A stretch of DNA of 64,000 bases from Liopterus haemorrhoidalis (GCA_963971575.1 OZ020622.1:18106879-18170878); one strand, 5' to 3'. Numbered from the stretch's first letter, positions 32,210 through 44,400 are shown. Made by a program: numbers and translations. The notes: a model not told the origin generated them from the sequence alone.

Positions 32210-33520
32210 CCCTTTTCACACTAGATCTTTAAGATCGAATATTAAAGTGAATGTATCTTTAAACGCTAATGTGAAACCGTACGGCCTCGTCTAAATACAA
32301 GCGATATTTAAGACAGAGATCTGCGTCTTAAACTTCGTCCGCATTGCCAACTTAATTTCTATTATAAAAAAATACTCCTTGAATTTGTGCTGTCAACATT
32401 TTATATTATCATAAACAAGAATACTGTATTATATCGACGTTATAAGCAGTGATGGGCGTTTACACGTAAACTTTAATTGTTTACGTTTACGTGTAAACTT
32501 ATGTAAACAATTGGTAAACTTGTCAACAATGTAAACAATGTAAACTTTGTAAACTGTCAAATAACGAGGTTAGTTTTAGTTATTTAATACGAATAATAGA
32601 GAGTTAATAAACAAGTATATTCAGTTCAAAACAATAAATTTATTTAAATAATGGTGGGAAGAAACCGAAGGAATAATTCTAAAGAACTAGGTTTTGTTTT
32701 AATTAAAGAAAATGAAAGAAAATATAGGGCGTTATGCCAAATTTGCAATGGATCTTTTGTTATTAAAAAATATAGGCTGATTTTCTTAAAGGTAAAATTT
32801 AATGTATTTTGTTATTAAAAAAATTAGACTAAATTTTTTAAATAAAAAAGTTTTTTATTTTTCATATTCATATTTACTAATTTGTATGTAACACCTGTAT
32901 AATGATGCAAATTCGATTTTTATTAATATGTACATTGGCTTGTTCTAATTTTATATACTTACTTTTTCATTTAAAATCGTTTCATTAAAATTTTATTATT
33001 TATAAAAATGTATTGATAATGAGGTCCTGTAATTCAAAACAAGTGCGCATGTCTAATCCATTGTTTACAAGAGTTTTTGTGTTTACTTTACATCAATTGT
33101 TTACGCGTCAACAGTGAGGTAACTTACATCATGTAACTTACGCGCCCATCACTGGTTATAAGAAGTTTATACTTATTGTTATAATAAAATTATTTATTTT
33201 AATGTGTTTAATAAAATACAGAGCTACAATAATTGAGATAAAATGTATCGACTTACATGTTAATACAGGTGTAATATATTCTTTATGGTAGTGTCTTTAT
33301 TGTAGAATGAAATGAAATATCCATATTTGTTTATAATAATTCAAAATGTGCGTCTGCGCAGACAGTTCAAAACTGGTAATTTCATGACGGTAACTTAAGT
33401 ACAAAATTACTGTAGCTGATGATAGCACCAGAGATTTAAACATCAAGTGTGAAAGCATACCGATCTTAAACATCGGTGAACTTTAAGTTCACTCGTCTTA
33501 AAGATCTAGTGTGAAAAGGG
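32210..33520. mobile_element. Family I: TIR element interrupted by a hAT
   Basis: Ends CCCTTTTCACACTAGATCTT / CCCTTTTCACACTAGATCTT (inverted, about 25 bp identical) between TA dinucleotides. After removal of the nested hAT, about 600 bp remains, without a transposase. A relic copy lies at 279-394. Confidence 0.85.
32447..33154 (+). mobile_element. hAT element nested in family I
   Basis: Ends CAGTGATGGGCG / CAGTGATGGGCG inverted; exact 8-bp duplications GTTATAAG at 32439-32446 and 33155-33162. Many GTAAAC blocks lie inside the left end. An ATG at 32651 opens about 47 codons with CQICNGSF, the start of a BED-type zinc finger, ending at a possible GT donor at 32791. The rest of the transposase is gone. 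Confidence 0.93.
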
Positions 33521-34959
33521 TATATGTAAAAAATATTGGAATTTATCGAAATAAATTAAATTAATTGCTGCCAATGCGTTTTTGAAATTGAAAAAATAAA
33601 GTCATTTATCACTATATTTCTTATCAATTTAATGAAGACTTAGATGATTTAAAGAAGACTTTAATTTAAATTTTATTGTGACGAAATTTTTGCAAATTAT
33701 TTAAATTTAGATTAAAAAAAATAAATTAAAGCTCTTAGTACTCATATAACTAATAAAAATGATTATCAAAAAATTGTTTTTGATGTTATAATAGAAAAAC
33801 AATGTCCTAGACATCCAGCATTCTGTTGGCTCTTACACTTATTAAATACCTATAAAACCCTGAAATGTGTGAAAATTCACACTTCACATAATTTTTTTGT
33901 AATGAGATTTAAAATTTAAAAATGTATCTAACATTTTTAATATCCAAATTTTGCCATTAGAAGCTTTCAATAGCTTTAAATAATACCCATACGCATATAT
34001 TAAGCTCTTAATTTTAAAATTATTATTATTTACATGAATTTACATTGAGTTGTTGCAGTAGGAGATGGCACGTTTTTTTAAAATGAGGCATTTTAAGTGC
34101 GTCCTTTAATTTAAGCAGGGTAAAAAAGGCTTATTTGCGAAATTTGGTCTAAATTATAGTCTTGCAGTTGAGGTCTTCTTAGAGAAGCATTAGAATTAAT
34201 CACATTGCTGTTTTATCAATTGAAAGAAATTTATAGAAAGTAATTAAATTATCAAATACATATTTAAATATATGAACCCAAAATCACAAAAGTTTTAATA
34301 TATGTAAAATATCAAATTTAATGGAAACATATAATTTGTGGAAACTTTTACAATTAATTTTAATTGTATTTTAGTAAATATTGAACAAAAATTACTGTTG
34401 TTCTACTAAATGTTCATAGAAGGAATATCAAACTGCAAGTTTTACTTGTAGTTTTTATTTTTTCAGGGTTCACATCTTTAGGTTTTGACTTATCACACAG
34501 TATTTAAATATTATTTAAGATTTGGAAATTTTTTATTTGCGCGTGTGTACATCTTGTTATTATGACAGTTTTACTTTGAAATGTTTATATATGAGGTTTC
34601 GCTAAATTAACTAGTTGTTCTTCTAAAATCATTTTATTAATATTACATTCGAAAATAACAATTATACAACAAATCAACCTCATCGTAAAGAAAAGACAAA
34701 GACGCAACAACTGAGAGCGAGAGAACACCAGTTGGCGCACGCGCTTTTTGACAAACCTAAATAGAAAGACAGGGGAATTGAATCATGTTACATTTGCCTA
34801 GTCTTTAAAACCTAGATTTTTTTCATACTATCACACACAATTGACTTTGATTCGATTGCAAAAACTTTAATTTTCCAAGTCAAGACTTTAATATTAACTC
34901 TAGTGTGATAAGACCTTTACAGATGCTTGTACTCAGTTTTCTGGAAAGTGCATTTATGT
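33521..34959. other. Unassigned AT-rich sequence with one B-type hairpin end
   Basis: 33838-33895 carries the 'AAATACCTATAAAACCCTGA' plus 'GTGTGAAAATTCACAC' block found at the ends of repeat B. Otherwise no gene or repeat in about 1.4 kb. Confidence 0.4.
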
Positions 34960-34972
34960 AACTTATACTAGG

Positions 34973-35120
34973 CCGACCGGCGTAGCGTAGTGGTAACACA
35001 TGTGCTCTGCATTGTGAAGGTCTCGGGTTCAAGTCCCGTTCAGACATGGAAATTTTCTCAAATAAAAATTGTCCTGGCTAATTGCTACAGCAGCAAAGGC
35101 CGTTAAATTAAAACAAAAAA
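34973..35120 (+). repeat. tRNA-derived SINE with 13-bp target duplication
   Basis: A box (TAGCGTAGTGG) and B box (GGGTTCAAGTCCCG) are correctly spaced at 34983-35038. A 75-bp body ending in an A-rich tail follows. Flanking duplications AACTTATACTAGG lie at 34960-34972 and 35121-35133. The duplication includes the first bases of the mariner TIR, so the SINE inserted into an existing mariner end. Confidence 0.92.
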
Positions 35121-35128
35121 AACTTATA

Positions 35129-36522
35129 CTAGGAGTGTTTAATAAGTCAGTGACTTTGAAAAGAGATGGCGCTCAGACCGCGAGTTTAATGTTATTTCTG
35201 ACATCTGCGTTTCTTTGTAGATATACACACTAAGTTTCAAGTAGATCTGTGAAATAATACATTTTTAAGAGCGTTCGGAAGCGGATAAGTTTATGTTTAT
35301 TTACCACAATAGAAAAATCGCGTTATCAATTCAAACAGGGCATTCACTTTGGCATTGGCCAAAGTGAATGCCGTGTGCCGATAAAGCACTACTGGAAAAC
35401 TTTTGCGTGGAAAATCTACTAAGAAAACTGAAGCAAAGCTAAATAAATATTACAGAAACTCAGCTCATTTAATTTCGTTGAAGTAATACAAGTACGAATG
35501 ATGCTAAGCGCCCGGGACGTCCAAATGAGGTCACAACAGAAAATATGGTCAGTACAATTCATGATAACGTGTTGGATGAAAAAAAAAAACACCGAACAGG
35601 ACTTAATTTCCCAATTAGACTGTAGCCCTCAAACATCAATGCCCTAACCGGGATTTGAACCCGAAACCTTTGGCTCGTGAAGCAGGAGCGCTACCTCTAA
35701 ACGACCAAGGCCGACACACAAAAAAAAAAGATTCGTAATATGTCATCATTCAAAAGATGTTTCATATCCCGTATGAACATTATGCATGAAAAATCTATCG
35801 GCAAGATGGATGCCGCGTTTGCAACTGTGGATCAAAAACAGAATCACGTGATCATTTCAAAGCAATTTTTGGAGATGTACAAGCGCAATCCAAGTGAGAT
35901 TTGTTGCATTTCATAACCATTGATGAAACATGGATCCATGACTACATACCAGAAATAAGAAAACAGTAAAAACAATGGATTTCTCCTGGCGAACTGGTTC
36001 CGAAGAAGAAAAGGATTTTCTGGGAATCGCAAGACATAACCATCATCGATTATCGGCAAAGGGGAAAAACGATCACGGACTATACTATTGTCTATTTACT
36101 GGATCGATTACACGTTATATTGATGAAAAAGTTGTCCATTTGGCGAAGAAAAAGTTTTGTTCCACCATGACAATGTTCACTCGTCCGTAATTATAACGGT
36201 CAAATTGGTTGAATTGCAATACGAACTGCTTCCTCATCCATTCTATTTTCCAGATTTACTCCTCTGTGTCATCTTTCTCGTTCCAAACATGAAGGAATGG
36301 CTCGCTGAAAAAATATTTGCATTGAACGAAGAGAGCATCGCTGAAACATACGCCTATTTTGCAGAGTTTGAGAAAACGTACTTTTGTGGAGAGCTTAAAG
36401 AAGTTAGAATATCGTTGGGCAAAATATATCGAGCTAGAAGGAGACTATTGTGAAAAATAAGTCACATTTTGATAAAAAAAATCTCTCATTCCGAAGTCAC
36501 TGACTTATCAAATACTCCTTGA
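35129..36522 (+). mobile_element. mariner element, decayed, with SINE insertion
   Basis: Terminal repeats CTAGGAGTGTTTAATAAGTC and, inverted, CAAGGAGTATTTGATAAGTC. The transposase survives in several frames: FHHDNVHSS (second catalytic Asp region) near 36160, then HPFYFPDLLLCVIFLVP, where the third Asp motif is destroyed. A SINE interrupts it at about 35590-35716. Its right end lies 287 bp beyond the Syt4 stop codon. Confidence 0.88.
35590..35716 (-). repeat. tRNA-derived SINE inside mariner
   Basis: Minus strand: 'GTCGTTTAGAGGTAGCGC' (A-box region), anticodon-arm-like 'CTGCTTCACGAGCC' and B box 'GGGTTCAAATCCCGG', then a short body 'CTACAGTCTAATTGGG'. A-runs lie on both flanks. A different head from the SINE at 34973. 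Confidence 0.85.
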
Positions 36523-36653
36523 ATGTTCTAGACCCTCATATGATAATGGGCTCATGTAGTAGGTAATCAAAGAAGTTGTGTTCTTTTTTTTCCTCTATGA
36601 CATTATTGTTATTTTCTCTTCAATCGATAAAACAGCAATCCAGAAGCAACCAA

Positions 36654-36659
36654 TTTATT
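36654..36659 (-). promoter_or_regulatory. Possible Syt4 polyadenylation signal
   Basis: AATAAA on the minus strand 150 nt past the stop codon, the first seen between the stop and the mariner. Position only; AATAAA is common in such AT-rich DNA. Confidence 0.3.
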
Positions 36660-36808
36660 TATAATACGTCCTCATTCATTCTCCATACTTTATAAACATA
36701 CTCTACGTGCTATGCCTAATGTTGTAGCGACGTCCTTTTGGGGTGTTCGGGGGCAGAGAGGAGGGTAGCTAGGGATGTGACGTCACCGATGCACTGAGAG
36801 TGACGTCA

Positions 36809-36928
36809 TTACTCCCGTAGTTTGTGCCAATCGGCTATTTGCCGTCTCGGTGAGTTGCAAACCTCGTTCCAATGATTTAATGCAGAACCTGTACTTTTTG
36901 AACCACCCAATTCTAGGCGACCGATTAC
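36809..36928 (-). CDS. Syt4: Synaptotagmin 4, last coding exon (C2B end)
   Basis: Acceptor TTTTTCAG before 36928 and stop TAA at 36811-36809; 39 residues. It starts VIGRLELGG, completing the C2B beta-sandwich, and contains [20 protein letters not shown]. The WHKL tetrapeptide is the WHXL motif at the end of synaptotagmin C2B domains, linked to membrane docking. It joins the previous exon in phase 0 (...TKNE / VIG...). The extreme C-terminus is RE. Confidence 0.95.
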   Translation of the reverse strand, partial: VIGRLELGGSKSTGSALNHWNEVCNSPRRQIADWHKLRE

Positions 36929-37963
36929 CTGAAAAATAACAACAAATCAGTAAGGTGCAACGAAAAAAAAAAAAAAAAAAATGGTTTGTTAATATAGAAA
37001 TCTGTTGATTATTTTCTGGTTTCTTTGCCATAGATTATGAAAGTAGACACCTTCTACTATTTCTAGAAGATCGAATAGCACAACAACACTGAAATAAGTA
37101 CTTAGGGGAGGTACCCACAGACAGTCGGCAATCGCCATAGTCCATTATACTGACCATAGTTGAGTTAGTATTTATTTCTTTAATAAACTGATAACGTGTT
37201 CTATCATTGAATAATCGGATAAATGCTAGTCTCCGATGGACTGCTGTTGAGAACGGTAACTTTGAAGTTTAAAATGGTACTGTCTCGTTGAAGACGGGTC
37301 TGGTCATATTATCTATATAATATAAGTTCTGTGTTTAAAGAAGTAATTTTGGGATAGCGAAGTGATCTCTGATTTCGTACACTTTGGAGCTCTTATTAAT
37401 AATGTTGCTAATTGCGGGTCTAAAATATTACGTATTCAATTGAGGATAAGGGTCATGTACCCGTTAAGTACGATCTGGGCAGATCGCATTATCCATAAAA
37501 ATTTAAAGATCTCGAAAATTTACTGTTCAAGATGAATTCTGCGAATACCTTGGGCAGCAAAACTTAGCAACGTTAAACTTATAAATATCTCGATTTTGAA
37601 GAAAATTAAATCTGCAATGAGAGTATATTCAATCACCAGCTTTGATCGTCACTAGAACGACCGAGAACCAGGAGGACAATTGCTTAAAACAAAATTAACG
37701 AGAAAATCTTTACAACGCTGACTTGGTACTGAAAACATACCGTACGAGCCTTTAGAAGTAGCCCACTAGATCGTGATAAATGGTGGTTACTTATAAGAGA
37801 AAGAGTTTCTATATCCCAATGTGTCTGATCAGAATTCATTTGTTTGATGATATGATGGAAAAGGAAATATACGTTCTTTGACTCGCGCATAGGTAAAGTT
37901 CGGAGATTTCAAAATTCCCACATTGATCGAAAAATATATTATATATGTATTTTTCATTCTTAC
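36929..37963 (-). other. Syt4 intron between C2B exons
   Basis: 1035 bp, phase 0, GT-AG. No repeat recognised apart from a T-rich tract near the acceptor. Confidence 0.8.
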
Positions 37964-38284
37964 CTCATTTTTGGTGACCCTATCCCAATCTAGTAAGAGA
38001 AACTCTAGGCTGACTTGTTCCAAACCTTCCCCACCACCAGTTGGTATGTCAAACACGAAACTCTCGTTGAAGACGGGATTCAATGTCCTCTTCTTGACGT
38101 GAGTCTTCTTCTTGGCGATACGCTGCCCGTTGTATAGTAGATACATCTTGACGTAGGGATCGGCGAGCCCCGTCACATCCATCTTGGGTAGATTGCGAGC
38201 CTTCAACACGACCACCGTGAGACGATTCGCAGCCGGCTGCCAACATAGGGAGACCAGTAGCTCCCCCCGACCTTGAGATCGGAT
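37964..38284 (-). CDS. Syt4: Synaptotagmin 4, C2B exon
   Basis: 107 codons, phase 0 at both sides (acceptor CCGTAG, donor GAG/GTAAGA). The frame opens [18 protein letters not shown] and carries C2B calcium loop 1 ([15 protein letters not shown]) with both Asp residues. The polybasic strand [10 protein letters not shown], which binds PIP2 and partners in this family, is intact. Loop 3 reads [11 protein letters not shown]: two Asp are kept and the fifth ligand position is Glu. C2B thus keeps four of five Asp, consistent with calcium-dependent membrane binding by insect Syt4. No frameshift or stop. Confidence 0.97.
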
Positions 38285-38596
38285 CTACGGAAAAAAAAAA
38301 TCAGATTAATTTTGAGAAATACTAGTTTGTTTAGTGTGCTTATGAACTGTGTCGATTGAAAAGAATATTCATATATTGGATCTCAAATATTCAATATACC
38401 ATCATTCTATACAATATTTTTCTTGATATTTGCAAATAATAAGAAAATATCAAAATAGTAGACAGAAAAATTAATATCTGGATAAGAAAAGAAACTAGAT
38501 TGTTAGACAACTAGATTGTTAGACATTATAGAAAGAAGAGTGCGACTAAGTGACAATGGACGGAATCTGTAGCCAGAGTAAAGGACAATAGATATA

Positions 38597-38912
38597 CAGT
38601 GGTTCATCGGTTTTCGTTGACTTCGATTTTTCGCGTAATTTTTTTGTCTCGGTTTTCGTCGGTGTCTTCGGATTTCGTCGGCGTACCGCGACCCACGCGC
38701 TACGCAGTGTTGCGTTGTTTCTCGTTGTGTGAGCATCTAGCCCGCCCATCTAGCCAAACAATTCCATTTCTTTCCAGTGTTAGTGTTTTTGTGCTTTTTT
38801 TTCAAATGGATTTACGTTGATTCATATGAAAATAATTGCCTCGGTTTTCGTCGGTTTCGGATTTCAACGATTGTTTTCGGACGGATTATTGACGAAAACC
38901 GAGGTACCACTG
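38597..38912. mobile_element. pogo-like MITE in Syt4 intron
   Basis: 316 bp with ends CAGTGGTTCATCGGTTTTCG and, inverted, CAGTGGTACCTCGGTTTTCG, between TA duplications (38595-38596, 38913-38914). Additional 'CGGTTTTCGTCGG' repeats lie inside both ends. Non-coding. Confidence 0.88.
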
Positions 38913-38914
38913 TA

Positions 38915-40439
38915 CAATGAAAATAATCGAATGGCAATCTTGCGATACGCATCAAGAGAATAATGCAACCATCTACCAAATGAACAGACTTCATCATGAT
39001 TGAAGTCTGCAACTGAATTCTGATACTCCAAGATATAGAAAAAATTAAAACAAAAGGTCTTTGTTTGATAGCGGATATCGATGGTTGACCAATGCTTATG
39101 ATGATGGAGGATTAATTTGTTTTTTGGCTATTTGAAATCGTACCACTAGATATTAGAGCTCTGGATTGACGCCTCGAGAATGTTGTGTCTTCGCCACTCT
39201 CCTGCGTGGTGAGAAAGCCTAACCATATCAGAAATTACCGAAAAATTTTAATCCTTTCAAAATCCTATTAAAAGTTCCACTTCTCGAGAATGTTATATCT
39301 TTTCCACTCTGCAGTGTGGCGAGAAAGCCTAAACCATGTCAAAAGTTACCGAAAAAAGTTCAATCCTTTGCACTGTAGATAGATACATACTTAAAGTCTG
39401 CTGGATTGACCGAAACACCCATAAGAAATTTATCCGGAGAATGGGTGGCCAATCATGCTGACGATATAAAAAGAAGAATGGGCATATTATAAGGAACACA
39501 AATATCGAATTATATAAAACATCGTACAAGAAAAGAAAGGAAGAGGAGATCGGAAGGAAAGCGTGAAGAATATAATATACATATTTCGAATTGGCAAAAT
39601 AAAACACTGATGAAATATTTGGGACTTAAATGATATTTTGTCCCAGCACTCCAAGAGTTTGGAACTAAAGAATTGAATTCTTTGATCTGGGTAAAATTCA
39701 AGATGAAAGAATCCGAGAAATAATTTTAAAAAAAACTGACATAACGGTCGGGTCTAAGAAAAACAATTTATCTGGAATAGTTGTGTATAGAGAATGACTG
39801 AAGAAAGGATTTCGAAGTAGCGAGTGCTACTGAAGAAATAATAAAGAAACAGACCAAAAAGCTCATTTTTAAAAGAAGTACAGTAGGATAGGTTGGAATC
39901 TAATCTGACCGCAGACACTGAAATGATTAGCAAAAGTAACTGAGAACTGTATGGTGTCGAAGATCGTTATCGTTTTAAAATCGGCATAATAATTACAATA
40001 ACAATAAACTCCGCAGGGGTGGCTCATTGGAACATTTGGGAAGATTGGCACCTCGCGAAATCCTGAGCTGACAGCAGTACATGATTAGCATTCCCGTATG
40101 GTAAGACAAGAACACGCTCTACATGGTCCAGAAAGCTAGTTGTACTTTTTCGTAATTGTCCAGAGAATACAACTGCCGTGGGATCAGTGTAACTACCCCG
40201 CGTCGAATATAACATAAAAAAGAGATAGTCTCCTATTCCAGAAAGTGGAGACCACTGTAGAGGAAACTTCCAGAAGACATATGAAATGTAGTGACGATAT
40301 GATTATATTTTGCACTTATCTGGTATTGGTAGTCTTATTTAGATATCGATAAAAGTACAAGCAGTAGTCATCATAAAAAGAAAAAAAACCTATTGCACAA
40401 CAACGTATTGCACACATTCTTCTACACATACTGTTGCAA
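38915..40439. other. Syt4 intron, with a 110-bp tandem duplication
   Basis: 39172-39257 and 39282-39366 are diverged direct copies ('CTCGAGAATGTT', 'GCGAGAAAGCCTAA', 'GTTACCGAAAAA'-like blocks) about 110 bp apart. The rest, about 1.3 kb, has no recognisable gene or element. Confidence 0.6.
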
Positions 40440-40530
40440 GACTATAGTCCGCTCAAAAGTTAGAATGCAGTATTGCTTTTAAGGAAGATGGGAGCGGAGT
40501 TGCCAAATGTTGTAAAAGTGGCAAATATGT
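40440..40530 (-). repeat. Repeat family M, copy 2
   Basis: Reverse complement of 195-285, sharing 'CAGTATTGCTTTTAAGG'-type sequence and the 'CTATAGTCCG' edge. Confidence 0.6.
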
Positions 40531-41632
40531 CGATGAGCCAAAAATATTATGAAGCATTTATGTTCTCTTGTTAATTTATTGAAAATAAATGGTAAAAGTA
40601 TCGGAGATTCGTATGATTAACAAAAATCAGGTATCATGGAACTTAAATGAATAATCACTTGTAGAATATCGTATCCTTACAGCTCAGCTCGATTTATAGC
40701 CGGCAACGTCGCCAAGAAATAAAAGGATAGCGTGTTAAGAGAACCCATTAGAGAGTATGAAAAAGAAGTACTCCATTTGCCATGTAGTACATTTTAATCT
40801 TTGAACCGTCTATAGATAGTCTGGGTTAACAGAGGCGTCAATAGACGGGGGGAACCGGTATAAATTACAGGGGCCCGAGCAGTCTGTGGGACCAAGATGT
40901 TTTTGTTTTTTTACTTATCACTTCCAATTTTATTATTTGTGTTTCAGTTGCATTTCTTTGTCGGTAATTATAATACGTAATAATAATTGCAATAATAGTG
41001 TTTATAAATCCGGGCCCCAGACCTGCTTTGACTGAACACTTTGTTTATGTATTTAGCTGTCACCAGGTATTAGTATTTTGGGCTCCTTTGTGACGTCCAT
41101 ATCTTCCATGTGAACAATAGCTTCCATGCAACCGATTGCTGGGATAAAGCTCTCTCGACCTTCCCGTGAAGGTAAGAGGAGAGCGTCTCGTCTGTGCCGA
41201 ACACGTTGCGGACAAACCTGGACGGCACTGGCTTTTCTACAACCCCCCCCCCCCCCCTTAATAATAAGATGCCTCAAAAAGTAGAATTCATCCACGAAAC
41301 TCGAATTACAGCAAGGTGTGAATTGTCATAGAGATACGCAAAAAATAATAAGGCAAAAGAAAATGAAGAATAAGATGAAGAAGACATTTTATAAATACTA
41401 ATACTTTATGTAAATCTAATGTGTCTGTGTATATGAAAAAAAAACATACAACTAAAAATTGATAAAAACAATACAAAATAAGTACTATATTATAATAATA
41501 AGTTAATATTCATTATTTTTATAAAACAATTATTATTAAAATTGTAATTGCAACTATAAATTTACTTTTACTAATGATGACCGCATGAAAGGAAAAATCC
41601 ATTGTTTCATTCAGGATTTATACCTTCATAAA
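40531..41632. other. Syt4 intron, unassigned, with C-run
   Basis: 'GAGGCGTCAATAGACGGGGG' with 'CCGGGCCCC' at 40825-41030 resembles worn hAT ends. A run of about 17 C at 41240-41257. A minus frame at 41053-41295 is GC-richer but unrecognised. Confidence 0.35.
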
Positions 41633-42234
41633 GCCTAGTGCAGATCTACAATGTTCACATATAAATGTTTTTAAACATTTGCCCGTTGCAAAAACCAAAA
41701 ATACTTGCCCCTAAACAAAAGTTTTGGGCAAAAGAAGTTTGTCCACATCAGAAAATATGATTCAATCGGTTTAAGTATTTCAAAACAAAATGTTTCAAAG
41801 TGACTTCGAAATGAATATGAATTTGTCCGTGTTTGTGAACGAACGAGTTCAGACCTGTCGTTTATGTGCTAATGTTTGTTTAAAACTTTTGTATTCCATC
41901 TTCGATGGAAAACGAAAAGCAAGCTTACATTTGTATAAATATTTTTCTACTTCTGTTAAAAAAACTGTACTATATTTCACTTGTTTTAGCGCATAAAATG
42001 CCTGTTTATGGTGAGAGTTAAAAAAATAAAAAAAGCGTGAAAAAAAGTGCCATAACGTTTAATTTTTCACTCCTGTGATAAGACTAATACAAAATAATTG
42101 GGGTTTACACAAGCAACTCCCACGGATTCTTATCGGTAAAGTCCGTAGAAGAATCAGAAAGTGCTTTGAAAACAATTGAAATCAATTTGCAATTTTTGAT
42201 CTTAAATATTGTGAAATATATAAATATGTAATTA

Positions 42235-42603
42235 CAAGAAGATTCAGGTATTGAAATATGTACTGCAGAAGATATAATCGCAACGGCAAATGAGGCAGCG
42301 CAAAACTTATTGCCTCAAAAATTTTAAGATGTTTATTTAATAAAATATAACTTGTTCATGGAATGGCGTTATCAAAAGAAAATAAATTCCTTTACAGAAC
42401 GAATAATATTAGCTTATTTAGACGAAAAATCAAGAAATTTTAAATCATTCACATTATGGTCCACGTACTCGAAATTGAAAGCCATATTAATTATTAATAA
42501 TAATGTAGATATTAGTAACTATTCCAAGCTTATAGCTTATCTTAAACGACAATCAGTTGGATATAAACCAAAAAATCACAAATATTTTCTAGAGAAGAAA
42601 TAA
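42235..42603 (+). pseudogene. Tyrosine recombinase, Crypton-like, core-binding domain only
   Basis: One frame of 122 codons with one internal stop (after NLLPQKF, 42328-42330). It contains DVYLIKYNLFMEWRYQKKIN, ILAYLDEKS, TLWSTYSKLKAIL, ISNYSKLIAYLKRQSVGYKP, the helical core-binding (SAM-like) domain found before the catalytic domain in Crypton and related eukaryotic tyrosine recombinases. The frame stops at 42603, 33 bp before a hAT insertion. The catalytic R-H-R-Y half was not found to the right of it, so the copy is dead. Confidence 0.65.
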
Positions 42604-42636
42604 AACAAATTATTTGAATCTAAATTTACTATAAAT

Positions 42637-43483
42637 CAGGGGTGGCCAAACTTTTAGACGTTGGGGTCGACTTTTTTTGTGAAAGTATACCCGCGAGCGA
42701 CTACGTTTTTTTAGACGGTATTTGTACTGACGAATTGGTGTTATTTTTAAGGATATTTTAGGTACTCACAAATCAACGTTTTTCTGAAGATACTTACGAA
42801 CTGGTGTCTTTTTTTTACGAAATTTTAGGTACTTACGAAATGGTGACGTTTTTAGAAGATATTTACGGAGTGATGAAGACGAAATTTCACTATGACTGCT
42901 ATTAAATTACATATAAATAACTATTTTCTAGAACTGGTCCTGAATTTTAATATTCAAGAAAACATAGTAAAAAATAAGAAAATTATTGTTTTACAATGTA
43001 TTAAAATAAATTATAAGCAAATTTTAAAAAAATACAGAGTAAAAAAAAAACAAAAACAACGGAATTTTCTTAATTTGATGACACTTGGCATTGCATAGTT
43101 TCGATAAGTTTGTCAAAATTTGCCTCTAAAATTGCACTAAAATTCTAAGAAAAGATGGATATTGATAACGTTACGTGCGTTATCTTCCGTCCTTAGATTT
43201 TTTCGTTTCATTTCTCTTATACAATTATATTCATATATCCGTATGAACATGCGGTTGAAATAGTACTTTTTAGCTGTGTTTTGAAATAAGTTCCTATTGA
43301 AAATATTTTTTAAAAAATCTACTAATTGCAGAATAATTTTGTATTTTTACTTTTTTTAAATTATTATTATTATTATTATTTTGAATCAAATACTACGCTC
43401 TGAATTTATAACTATAATTTTTCAATGATCAAATTCGCGGGCGACTTCCAGTGGACTTGCGGTCGCCGTTTTGGCCATCCCTG
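42637..43483. mobile_element. Non-autonomous hAT element
   Basis: 847 bp with ends CAGGGGTGGCCAAAC and, inverted, CAGGGATGGCCAAAA. Duplications CTATAAAT (42629-42636) and TTATAAAT (43484-43491) match at seven of eight bases. 'GCGGGCGAC'/'CCGCGAGCGAC' blocks lie inside both ends. No transposase. Confidence 0.88.
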
Positions 43484-44027
43484 TTATAAATAATTCCAAC
43501 AACTGCACTTTTAATATTACTATTATGAAAGAAAATTCATAATTTGTTATTTTTTAAAATTGTTACAAAATAAAAGGTATAGATAACATTTAATTTTAGA
43601 AAAATTAAAATTAGAAACAGTTGTAGAAAAAATATTGTATGAAACACATGCATAAAGCGTCTTTTTTACTCATGGGATTGGGTCAAACTTCTTATTCGTG
43701 AAAAAAAGCATTACTTTATGCACTTGTTGCATAAATAACTAATTTACACAAATATTTGACAATAGTTTTTAAACAGTTTTTATACAGTTTTTAAATATGT
43801 TTTTGTATGTTTGCGAGCAAAAGTATGTAGATGTGGACTAGGCATAACACAACAAGCTTTGTACTTTCATTATTCTGAGATTTTTGATTTTGTGGTTTTA
43901 CATATTTATTAAAAAACTAAATTTGTTAAAAAAATCTAACAGACCAAAAATTTCTAAATCTAAAAACATGTGTAATTTTGTTAATTTTGAATATCAAATA
44001 TAAAAAATAAATACCTATAATATATAC

Positions 44028-44400
44028 CTTCAAGCTCCTTGGTTGGATGTCTCTGCTCAATGCAATCTGTTGGTTTTCCGCTTGAGTTAAATCAATTCCG
44101 CTCAGAGCACAAAACACTTCTCCAATAATGTCGTCACGGGAATATCTGTCAAAACTGAGAACCACGAAGTGTAAAGTTATTGAGGGGAGTTGGTTGAAAT
44201 TTAGTCCGTAGAAAGTGAAGTCTTCATCGTACACTGGGTTGCGGGTTTTACGCAAGACTCGGGTTTTGACTTTATGTTGTTTATCGGGAAGAAGTTGAAG
44301 CTTTACGTATGGATCAGATGAACCTAGGTTCGGGTCTTTGGCGGGAAGTTCTTTGCATTTTACCACTGAGACAACGAGTGCGTTTTTGTCATGTTTGTAT
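44028..44400 (-). CDS. Syt4: Synaptotagmin 4, C2A exon
   Basis: 373 nt: one base completes an Arg codon, then 124 codons to the donor AAG/GTATAT. It holds most of C2A: loop 1 [20 protein letters not shown] with two Asp, the [20 protein letters not shown] strand, and loop 3 [16 protein letters not shown]. The Ser in LSFDR stands where Syt1 has a calcium-binding Asp, the known Asp-to-Ser change of the Syt4/Syt11 class. This and C2B fix the assignment as Syt4. The exon ends IQPRSLK, leading into IRSQGRGE of C2B. Syt4 acts on dense-core and postsynaptic vesicles, including retrograde signalling at the fly neuromuscular junction. Confidence 0.97.

Larger units (their letters stand above)
41633..43843 (+). 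mobile_element. Candidate tyrosine-recombinase element between inverted repeats
   Basis: 18-bp inverted ends (GCCTAGTGCAGATCTACA left; GCCTAGTCCACATCTACA right, two mismatches) bound 2.2 kb. Inside are a tyrosine-recombinase N-terminal relic (42235-42603) and a hAT insertion (42637-43483). The flanks read ATAAA and ATAAC. The short inverted repeats could be chance, so the boundaries are uncertain. Confidence 0.45.

Noticed and set aside
34983..35050. Functional tRNA gene at the SINE head
   Set aside because: A tail, target duplication and non-tRNA body show it is a SINE.
41053..41295. Minus-strand 80-codon GC-richer frame as a gene
   Set aside because: It starts in a C-run, has no splice signals or recognisable motif, and lies in a Syt4 intron.
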